Positions 1 through 5,706 of a stretch of 7,216 nt of DNA are shown in pieces. Numbering within the stretch: the stretch's first letter is position 1; every line of letters begins with the position of its first letter. The stretch lies in the NCBI GenBank assembly GCA_002455215.1, contig DKKK01000165.1, positions 21,954-29,169 of the forward strand, read 5' to 3'. A model generated the notes under the pieces. It was not told the DNA's origin. It saw only the letters and a list, made by a program, of their open reading frames with translations, and did not search any database. Source of the stretch: Anaerolineales bacterium UBA6668 (GTDB taxonomy: Bacteria > Chloroflexota > Anaerolineae > Anaerolineales > UBA6668). The position numbers were made by a program, and so were the translations under genes.

Positions 1-975
1 CACATTCATATAAGCCTGTAGTAAAGTGGGTAGATAATAAAAATGCGGATGTGGCTCCGGGCGTGGGTCGCCGCTGGTCTGGCTGGGGCTGACTAAGCTG
101 GAAATTGAGCGTATCCCGACACAGTCTACGCTCTCCAATGCACCATTTTGTTGTAATTGTTGCAGGTAAATTAAGTCGTCACAGCCGTTCCCGTCACAGT
201 TCGTTTGCTCAGCACTCGGGAGTAAAGCCGCGCTGATGAGCAGGGGCGACTTGCCGCTGGTATTGATTTCTCGGCGGGCAACCTTGAGCAAGTCACGATA
301 CAGGTCGGCACTTATTTTGCCTTCCATCCAACCAAACTTGCTATTGGGGGTATCACCCACTTGGATGGCATCCACCCCGTGATAAGCCAGTGCGCCAATA
401 AACCAGCCCAACTCTTGAAGATAACTGGCAGAGTCGAGCTCAGTGGGCAGGTGGATTGTGTACATTAATTTTAAACCACGTTGATGGGCTTCTTCTATTG
501 CGCCGCTAAAATTTTCGGCGGGTAGTCCGGGTTGCCAGAAAATCAATTGTTTCGACCACTGCATCCGTGCTCGTCTAACAGCAGTGACAGATGCGCCATT
601 GTATTGATAAATTTGTGCGCCATATTCAAAATTTGCATTGGGGTTTATGCTTCCAGCAGGCACAACCGTGGGCACAAACAATGGCGAACTCTCGGTACTT
701 TTGGGCTCGGTTGGCAAGGGCGTAGCACTTGCCTGTGGGGCATTGGTAGCAGTCGCAAAGGCAGTTTCGCTGGGAGTTTCAATTGGTGGCATACTAGCAG
801 TGGGGAGAATCACAACTGTAGTGGTTGGGGCAATGCTAGGGGCTTCTGCTTGTGTCGGGCGGGTGGTGACCGTTGGCTCGGCTGTAATCGGCTGGCAGGC
901 AGAAAGCAACCCGCTCCCCAAAATGGCAAGCGTAAATATAGTTGCAGGCAAAGGGCGTGAAGAGAAAGCGTTCAT
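1..975 (-). CDS. Glycosidase-like surface lipoprotein, partial (C-terminus beyond left edge)
   Basis: This frame is open from an ATG at 975 to the window edge, giving 325 residues with no stop; the C-terminus is missing. The ATG is the first after an in-frame TGA upstream. Residues 1-27 form a lipoprotein signal peptide ending in the lipobox LSAC, so Cys27 should be lipidated and the protein anchored outside the membrane. Residues about 28-108 are a Thr/Pro/Ala/Ser-rich linker. From about 112 a folded domain begins (NFEYGAQ), followed by MQWSKQLIFW (138-147), AHQRGLKLMYTIH (163-175), GVDAIQVGDTPN (200-211), LLISAALLPS (245-254) and VDCVGIRS (283-290). This order matches TIM-barrel glycosidases of the clan GH-A type found in Chloroflexota lipoproteins, where the fourth strand usually reads VDAIEVWNEPN. 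Here the acid/base Glu is replaced by Thr, so it may be a non-catalytic sugar binder. The fold is inferred from memory of motif order. No Shine-Dalgarno is seen. It is transcribed divergently from the response regulator. Confidence 0.8.
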   Translation of the reverse strand, partial: MNAFSSRPLPATIFTLAILGSGLLSACQPITAEPTVTTRPTQAEAPSIAPTTTVVILPTASMPPIETPSETAFATATNAPQASATPLPTEPKSTESSPLFVPTVVPAGSINPNANFEYGAQIYQYNGASVTAVRRARMQWSKQLIFWQPGLPAENFSGAIEEAHQRGLKLMYTIHLPTELDSASYLQELGWFIGALAYHGVDAIQVGDTPNSKFGWMEGKISADLYRDLLKVARREINTSGKSPLLISAALLPSAEQTNCDGNGCDDLIYLQQLQQNGALESVDCVGIRSISSLVSPSQTSGDPRPEPHPHFYYLPTLLQAYMNV

Positions 976-1003
976 AGTTTTAGGAATCGGTGACGACCTA
1001 TAG

Positions 1004-1020
1004 CCAAATCAGAAATTTGG
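1004..1020. repeat. Inverted repeat CCAAAT-N5-ATTTGG
   Basis: CCAAAT at 1004-1009 and ATTTGG at 1015-1020 form a perfect 6-base dyad with a 5-base spacer, 29-45 bases upstream of the lipoprotein start codon at 975. Its position suits an operator or the 5' leader of that gene. ATATTTGG recurs at 1026-1033 and 1080-1087. Confidence 0.5.
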
Positions 1021-1047
1021 TCTTAATATTTGGCAATTATAAAAAGT

Positions 1048-1073
1048 GTCCCTATTCTCTTGAGAAAAGGAAC
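1048..1073. repeat. 26-base imperfect palindrome
   Basis: Bases 1048-1059 pair with 1062-1073 around a TT centre: 10 of 12 positions are complementary, with mismatches at 1050/1071 and 1054/1067. The core is TTCTCTTGAGAA. A two-base centre fits a DNA operator or cruciform better than an RNA hairpin. Confidence 0.5.
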
Positions 1074-1074
1074 C

Positions 1075-1115
1075 ATTGGATATTTGGTGCGGCTCAGACC
1101 AGCTAAATATCCAAT
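1075..1115. repeat. Perfect 11-base inverted repeat, 19-base loop
   Basis: ATTGGATATTT at 1075-1085 is exactly complementary to AAATATCCAAT at 1105-1115. Outside it, CCTATT (1051-1056) is complementary to AATAGG (1130-1135), and the segments between are partly complementary with gaps, so 1051-1135 can be read as one longer imperfect fold-back. Neither side has a T-run, so a terminator is unlikely. Confidence 0.65.
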
Positions 1116-1223
1116 GTGTTTCTATATGAAATAGGAATCAGAAATATACCACGTACAAATGAAAGAACGATGAGTTTTGAGTGGAATGGGCATGAAATGC
1201 ATCTTTTGGGTTTCAGTGCTATG

Positions 1224-1446
1224 TTCGGCACGTCGCTAGCACATCTTTAAAATAATCAATCTGTTTGTTGGCAATGAATAGCTGAGTTCTTTCCAAAAGG
1301 CAAAACCGTAATTTCCATCCGTGTTGAATATAGAACACCCCAGAATATACAGAATACGCACAGCACCGAAGCGAATGGAAAGTTTTGGGTTATAATAATT
1401 ATTCACGCAAATTACAGTGATATTTGGCACGGACTATCTTCGGCAC
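1224..1446 (+). promoter_or_regulatory. Three TTYGGCAC motifs upstream of the response regulator gene
   Basis: TTCGGCAC occurs at 1224-1231, TTTGGCAC at 1423-1430 and TTCGGCAC at 1439-1446, all on the plus strand. The last two start 16 bases apart. The 8-mer resembles a half-site of the mycobacterial DosR box (consensus TTSGGGACTWWAGTCCCSAA, from memory), and the next gene encodes a DosR-like regulator, so autoregulation is conceivable. A further copy lies at 3568-3575 before kimA. Assignment as binding sites is inference only. Confidence 0.25.
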
Positions 1447-1529
1447 ACCTGTCCAATATCGGTGATGCGTTAGGCAAAACACGTTGCACAAACCACCCAT
1501 TTACCTACCCACATTCCCATTCCCTGCTT

Positions 1530-2183
1530 ATGTCCATTCGAATCATGCTAGTTGATGACCATGAAGTTGTGCGGTTAGGACTGCGCACACTGTTGCAACG
1601 CCAACCCCACTACCAAATTGTTGCCGAAGCCGCATCGGAATCCGAAGCGGTACGTAAAGCCATTCAACACCGCCCACAAGTGGTGCTGATGGATATTCGG
1701 CTAGGAGGGGGCAACGGGATTGTAGCAACCGAGCAAATCTTGGCAGAACTACCCGACACCAAAATCATTATGCTCACTTCTTACGCAGAAGATGAAGTGC
1801 TGTTCTCCGCCATTCGTGCCGGAGCAGTCGGCTACGTTCTAAAGCAAGTCGGCAGTGGCGATTTAATCAATGCCATTGAAGCCGCCGCCCGTGGCGAAGC
1901 CCTGTTGGACCCCGCCCTTACCCAGCGCATTTTTGCCCAAGTTCGCCGTTCAATGGCACAGGAAGAATCTACTGCATTTAAGGATTTGACTCAGCAAGAG
2001 TTGCAAGTGCTGGGTCACATTGCCGAAGGGCAAACCAACCGCCAAATAGCCCTAGCCTTGCACCTGAGTGAAGGCACAGTGCGCAACTACGTCTCTAGCT
2101 TGCTTTCCAAATTGCAAGTAGCTAATCGCGCCGAAGCCGCCGCCTTTGCCATTCGCCACCATATCAAAGACCATTTAGACTAA
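1530..2183 (+). CDS. NarL/FixJ-family response regulator, DosR/DevR-like
   Basis: A 217-residue two-domain transcription factor. The N-terminal receiver (about 3-120) has the acidic pair Asp9-Asp10 in LVDDHEVVRLGL, the phosphoacceptor Asp55 in VLMDIRL, the switch Thr83 in MLTSY and Lys105 in YVLK, so it should be phosphorylated by a histidine kinase. The C-terminal LuxR-type helix-turn-helix spans about 152-210: LTQQELQVL (153-161), GQTNRQIA (167-174), then the recognition helix around EGTVRNYVSSLLSKL (181-195). The sequence and length resemble mycobacterial DosR/DevR closely (similar DGNGI-like loop, LTSY, TVxNYVSxLLxKL), but orthology cannot be claimed. The ATG is chosen because the family begins a few residues before LVDD; no Shine-Dalgarno precedes it. 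It lies 10 bases upstream of the xdhC-like gene, suggesting cotranscription. No partner kinase is encoded in the window. Confidence 0.93.
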   Translation: MSIRIMLVDDHEVVRLGLRTLLQRQPHYQIVAEAASESEAVRKAIQHRPQVVLMDIRLGGGNGIVATEQILAELPDTKIIMLTSYAEDEVLFSAIRAGAVGYVLKQVGSGDLINAIEAAARGEALLDPALTQRIFAQVRRSMAQEESTAFKDLTQQELQVLGHIAEGQTNRQIALALHLSEGTVRNYVSSLLSKLQVANRAEAAAFAIRHHIKDHLD

Positions 2184-2193
2184 TTTCACCCCA

Positions 2194-3186
2194 ATGTATG
2201 AACTCATCGAAACCCTGCAAATATGGCAGGCGAGCCATTTGCGCATTGCAATGGCAACCGTTGTGCAAACTTGGGGGAGTTCGCCGCGTGCGGTCGGGAG
2301 CAAAATGCTGGTCAATCCAGACGGCGCATTCAGCGGCTCCGTCAGTGGTGGGTGTGTAGAAAATGCCGTCATCGAAACGGCATTAACCGTGCTGGAAGAT
2401 CATCAGCCACAATTGCTCCATTTTGGCGTGGCAGATGAAAGTGCTTGGGAAGTGGGGCTGGCTTGTGGCGGGCAGATTCGCGTGCTGGTGCAGGTTTTGC
2501 CAGCCGACATTGCGCAAGACATACTGGCGGCACTCCGCCAACGCCAAGCGTTTGCTTTGCTTTCTTCGCTTTCCCCCAACCTAGCAGAGTCGCCCATCTT
2601 TCTCCCCATTCCAACTACCACACCATCAGCCCAGTTTTCTCCGTCCGTTTGGCAGGCACTGACTGCCCCTTCCGTTTCTGCCGTGCATGACAATGACTTG
2701 GTAGATGTGGTATTGCCCCCAACGCGCCTATTGGTGGTGGGTGGTGGACACATCTCCATCGCACTCATCCGCCTTGCCAACATACTTGGTTTTGAAACAA
2801 TCCTAATAGACCCACGCCGAGCCTTCGCCAACCGTGACCGGTTTCCCCATGCCAGCCAAATTATCAATGATTGGCCCGACCATGCACTGGCAGATTTACA
2901 CGTGGACTCTAGCACAGCCATTGCCGCCCTTACCCACGACCCCAAAATTGATGACCCGGGATTGAAAGTGGCATTGCAAAGCGCCGCCTTTTATGTAGGG
3001 GCATTGGGTAGCACCAAAACTCAAGTGGCGCGGCGCGAGCGTTTGTTCGCTGAAGGATTACCGCCTGCACAATTAGACCGTTTACATGCACCCATCGGCT
3101 TAAATTTGGGTGGTCGGTCAGCCGAAGAAATTGCTTTGGCGGTCCTGGCAGAGATTGTGGCGGTTCGCAATAAAAAGATTGTGTAA
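2194..3186 (+). CDS. XdhC/CoxI-family molybdenum-cofactor maturation protein
   Basis: A 330-residue protein with the two XdhC domains. The N-terminal XdhC/CoxI domain (about 10-102) carries TWGSSPRAVGSKM (26-38), SGSVSGGCVE (47-56) and LACGG (89-93); Cys54 and Cys91 are at the positions conserved in the family. A less conserved linker with a Ser/Thr/Pro-rich patch (about 122-165) follows. The C-terminal Rossmann-like domain (about 176-325) has LLVVGGGHISIALIRLA (179-195), ILIDPR (203-208), THDPKID (247-253), YVGALGSTKT (267-276) and HAPIGLNLGGRSAEEIA (298-314). In studied systems (Rhodobacter capsulatus XdhC) such proteins bind molybdenum cofactor, promote its sulfuration and deliver it to xanthine dehydrogenase; relatives serve CO dehydrogenase-type enzymes. 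Here the client enzyme is not encoded nearby, so substrate is unknown. It follows the response regulator by 10 bases, probably one operon. No Shine-Dalgarno is visible; the ATG gives the usual N-terminus. Confidence 0.9.
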   Translation: MYELIETLQIWQASHLRIAMATVVQTWGSSPRAVGSKMLVNPDGAFSGSVSGGCVENAVIETALTVLEDHQPQLLHFGVADESAWEVGLACGGQIRVLVQVLPADIAQDILAALRQRQAFALLSSLSPNLAESPIFLPIPTTTPSAQFSPSVWQALTAPSVSAVHDNDLVDVVLPPTRLLVVGGGHISIALIRLANILGFETILIDPRRAFANRDRFPHASQIINDWPDHALADLHVDSSTAIAALTHDPKIDDPGLKVALQSAAFYVGALGSTKTQVARRERLFAEGLPPAQLDRLHAPIGLNLGGRSAEEIALAVLAEIVAVRNKKIV

Positions 3187-3627
3187 TTTGCTTAGAGTTT
3201 GATAAGTTTTGCACAAAGAAAATCTAAAATTAAGGAGTAAAATGTAATTGGCAATACAATGATATTGCACATGTTTGAATTTTGCCGATTTTTTCCAGTA
3301 AGAAAAAACGCAGTTTAATCTTGGTGTGGTTTGAGCGTGTCAAAAATGAACCTGCCAGGATGTTAAGGTACATGTCTAAGTGTTCAATTTTTCGCGCTCG
3401 AACATTTCTGCACCCTAAAAAATCTACACTCCCTTTTCCAAAAAGAGAATAATTGTTGTTTAGGCGGGTATGTCGCATTACTCACCTGAAAATACAATTT
3501 AAGTACTTGCTTTTACATGGTGTGAAGCGGGTTATTTTGCACGGAAAAAATCGGAGTAATTTCCATCTTTGGCACACGTGGAAATTGCGTAAATTTGAAC
3601 CGTGCCACACGTCAATTATTAAAGATC
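3187..3627 (+). other. Spacer and probable kimA leader with several hairpins, no gene
   Basis: A 441-base AT-rich stretch between xdhC and kimA. It holds dyads at 3251-3268 (GCAATA-N6-TATTGC), 3289-3308 (TTTTTTC-N6-GAAAAAA), 3381-3404 (TGTTC-N14-GAACA) and 3459-3490, plus a TTTGGCACACGTGG element at 3568-3581. None is a clear intrinsic terminator for xdhC; the first could act as a weak one. I see no match to the conserved core of the ydaO-type c-di-AMP riboswitch that precedes kimA in Bacillus. No convincing promoter was found. Open frames here are short and not protein-like. Confidence 0.6.
3459..3490 (+). other. Stable-looking leader hairpin upstream of kimA
   Basis: TTTAGGCGGGT (3459-3469) pairs with ACTCACCTGAA (3480-3490) around a 10-base loop. 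Eleven positions include one mismatch (3465/3484) and two G-T wobbles. It is the most GC-rich dyad in the leader, about 140 bases before the kimA start. The 5' arm and loop (GCGGGT-AT-T-GCA) are echoed imperfectly at 3527-3541, giving a partial direct repeat. Function unknown. Confidence 0.35.
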
Positions 3628-5598
3628 ATGGCTACTACAGAAGGAACGTTCTCTCAATTTAAGAAAATTATTATTGGCAAACCGCTGGAAACAGCCGCCG
3701 CCCCCCACCAAGCGATTGGAAAAATCCCCGGTTTGGCGGTTTTTGCATCGGATGCGCTTTCTTCGGTAGCATACGCCACCGAAGAAATCTTAGTTATTTT
3801 AGCATTGGCAGGCAGTGCATTTTTTGGCTTATCGCTCCCCATTGCGCTGGGTATTTGTATTTTGCTGGTGGTAGTGACCATCTCTTACCGCCAAACAATT
3901 TTTGCTTATCCGGGCGGTGGTGGTGCTTACATTGTGGCACGCGACAATTTGGGTGAATTAGCCGCCCAAACTGCGGGTGCGGCACTGATGATGGACTATA
4001 TTTTGACCGTTGCTGTCAGTATTTCTTCCGGCGTAGCACAAATTGCCTCCGGTTTACACGCGCTTGGTTACGATTGGCTGAACGATCCGTGGGCAAAGGT
4101 CGGATTGGCAGTTGGCTTGGTGATTTTTATGACCGTGATTAACTTACGCGGCGTCAAAGAGTCTGCCACAGCATTTGCTATTCCCACTTACTTTTTCCTG
4201 TTCTCTATCTTGCTCACCCTTGCCATTGGCTTTTTTCAGTATTTCACTGGCAATTTAAAAACAGTGGAATTGTTGACCGAAGTACATGCTCAGGAAACCC
4301 TACAAGCCATGACGGTTTTTCTCTTCCTAAGGGCATTTAGTAGCGGTTGCGCCGCACTAACTGGGGTGGAAGCAATTTCCAATGGCATTACAGCTTTCAA
4401 AGAACCCCGCTCAAGGAATGCCGCAACCACGATGCTGTGGATGAGTTCAATTCTGATGGTTTTGTTCTTAGGCATTACCTTTTTGGCAAACCAAATTGGC
4501 GCAACACCGGTTCACGGCGGCGAAACCATCATCAGCCAACTGGCACGCACTATTTATGGTGCTGGCAACCCGTTGTATTATGTGTTGTTGGTTGCTACGA
4601 TGGCAATTTTGATTATGGCGGCAAACACTGCCTATGCCGATTTCCCGCGCTTGGCGGCTTTGCACGCGGGAGACGGCTTTTTGCCGCGCCAGTTGACCAT
4701 CCAGGGTAGCCGATTGGTGTTTAGTACTGGCATTGTTACTCTTGCCGTTGTTGCGTCTGCACTCATTGTCTTTTTCCGTGCATCTGTCAGCGGGTTGATT
4801 CCCCTGTATGCAATCGGCGTGTTTCTTAGTTTCACCGTTTCGCAATGGGGTATGGTAGTCCGTTGGCACAAAATTGGCAAGCTCAAGCCCGGCGAAGCAG
4901 TGCAAGAACAAGGTTCAGTGCTAACTTATGACCCACAGTGGCGTTGGAAACAAGTGGTAAACGCATTGGGTGGATTAATGACTTTTGTGGTGATGCTTGT
5001 ATTTGCAATTACTAAATTTAAAGACGGCGCCTGGTTCATTTTAATTTTGATACCAACTTTGGTGATTATTTATTTTCAAATTCATCACCATTACAAAGAT
5101 GTTGCCAAACGCCTGAGTATTGCTGGGCAAGACAAACCGATTCGCCCACGCCCCATCCGCACCATTGTTTTGATCAACAGCCTGCACGCCGCCGCTATTC
5201 GCGCAATTAATCTTGCCAGCTCTAAACGGGGCGGTGATTGGGTGCCGGTCCACATCAGCATTGACGAAAAGCAAACTCAAAAACTGCGCGAAAAATGGCG
5301 TGAACGTATTCCTAATAAAGAGTTAGTTGTTTTGGAATCACCTTATCGCAGTGTCGCAACACCCATTCGAGAGTATATCAGCAAAATCCGCGAGGAAAAT
5401 CCAGAGGCTTATATTGATGTGATTGTGGGTTCTTTGCGAATGGGTAGTTTTTGGGAACAAGCCTTGCACACCAATACCACCAATGTTTTGCTGGCGGCAT
5501 TGAGTGATACAGAAGGAGTGGCAATTACCATCATCAATTACCACTTGGACGATGCGCACGACAACAGCCCAGAAAAGCACCCACTAGCCGGTGATTAA
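3628..5598 (+). CDS. kimA: KimA-type K+/H+ symporter (APC superfamily)
   Basis: A 656-residue membrane protein resembling Bacillus subtilis KimA (607 residues) along its whole length. Residues about 11-20 (FKKIIIGKPL) match the KimA N-terminus. About twelve hydrophobic segments lie between 33 and 485. KimA hallmarks are SDALSSVAYATEEI (41-54), AYPGGGGAYIVARDNLGE (93-110), MDYILTVAVSIS (122-133), FSSGCAALTGVEAISN (237-252), AANTAYADFP (331-340) and IPLYAIGVF (391-399). Asp42, Tyr49, Asp123, Tyr124, Thr245, Glu248 and Tyr394 fall where KimA residues implicated in K+ binding and coupling lie (aligned from memory). The last 150 residues, from RTIVLINSLH (511-520), form the cytosolic universal-stress-like domain that binds inhibitory c-di-AMP in KimA. 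Proton-driven high-affinity potassium uptake is expected. An upstream in-frame TTG at 3595 would add 11 residues, but the ATG at 3628 fits the family N-terminus. Only a weak AAAG precedes it. Convergent with the metalloprotease gene. Confidence 0.9.
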   Translation: MATTEGTFSQFKKIIIGKPLETAAAPHQAIGKIPGLAVFASDALSSVAYATEEILVILALAGSAFFGLSLPIALGICILLVVVTISYRQTIFAYPGGGGAYIVARDNLGELAAQTAGAALMMDYILTVAVSISSGVAQIASGLHALGYDWLNDPWAKVGLAVGLVIFMTVINLRGVKESATAFAIPTYFFLFSILLTLAIGFFQYFTGNLKTVELLTEVHAQETLQAMTVFLFLRAFSSGCAALTGVEAISNGITAFKEPRSRNAATTMLWMSSILMVLFLGITFLANQIGATPVHGGETIISQLARTIYGAGNPLYYVLLVATMAILIMAANTAYADFPRLAALHAGDGFLPRQLTIQGSRLVFSTGIVTLAVVASALIVFFRASVSGLIPLYAIGVFLSFTVSQWGMVVRWHKIGKLKPGEAVQEQGSVLTYDPQWRWKQVVNALGGLMTFVVMLVFAITKFKDGAWFILILIPTLVIIYFQIHHHYKDVAKRLSIAGQDKPIRPRPIRTIVLINSLHAAAIRAINLASSKRGGDWVPVHISIDEKQTQKLREKWRERIPNKELVVLESPYRSVATPIREYISKIREENPEAYIDVIVGSLRMGSFWEQALHTNTTNVLLAALSDTEGVAITIINYHLDDAHDNSPEKHPLAGD

Positions 5599-5644
5599 AC
5601 CACCTTCCAAGTAGATAGCTCTCCAACCGCATCACGGTAAAAAC

Positions 5645-5684
5645 AAAAACCCTTCCGGCAATTTCTTACAGCGGAAGGGTTTTT
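5645..5684. terminator. Bidirectional intrinsic terminator
   Basis: AAAAACCCTTCCG (5645-5657) and CGGAAGGGTTTTT (5672-5684) are perfect 13-base complements around a 14-base loop. The GC-rich stem is followed by a T-run on both strands, 47 bases after the kimA stop and 23 bases after the stop of the leftward metalloprotease gene. It should terminate both convergent transcripts. Confidence 0.93.
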
Positions 5685-5706
5685 GATTCCTTAGCCAGCG
5701 TGTGCT

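Larger units (their letters stand above)
976..1529. other. Divergent intergenic region with inverted repeats, no convincing gene
   Basis: This 554-base AT-rich spacer lies between the leftward lipoprotein gene and the rightward response regulator gene, so both promoters should be here. It holds a cluster of inverted repeats at 1004-1135 and three copies of TTYGGCAC at 1224, 1423 and 1439 (listed separately). A TATAAT occurs at 1391-1396 on the plus strand, but nothing 16-18 bases upstream resembles a -35 box, so I do not call a promoter. Short open frames exist (for example 1236-1430 minus, 64 codons), but they lack a ribosome binding site, family resemblance or protein-like composition. Confidence 0.7.

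Noticed and set aside
532..1003. Two plus-strand open frames (532-960 and 638-1003)
   Set aside because: They lie antisense to the lipoprotein gene over its low-complexity linker and signal peptide, and have no family resemblance; the minus-strand frame has a clear signal peptide and lipobox.
1170..1430. Small frames in the divergent spacer (a 26-codon plus-strand frame at 1170 and a 64-codon minus-strand frame at 1236-1430)
   Set aside because: No ribosome binding site, no recognisable motif, and they sit in AT-rich regulatory-looking sequence.
2403..2945. 180-codon minus-strand frame
   Set aside because: Antisense shadow of the xdhC-like gene, whose domain motifs are intact throughout.
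3595..3627. TTG start adding 11 residues to KimA
   Set aside because: The ATG at 3628 matches the usual KimA N-terminus, and the extension would run through the end of the leader element at 3568-3612.
3187..3627. ydaO-type c-di-AMP riboswitch upstream of kimA
   Set aside because: Looked for because Bacillus kimA has one, but I could not recognise its conserved core; a covariance search would be decisive.
3453..3662. 69-codon plus-strand frame overlapping the kimA start
   Set aside because: It overlaps the kimA N-terminus in another frame, has a basic unspecific composition and no ribosome binding site; it reflects the leader sequence.
5659..5671. Terminator loop considered as a small RNA gene
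   Set aside because: The perfect stem with T-runs on both strands between two convergent stops is fully explained as a bidirectional terminator.
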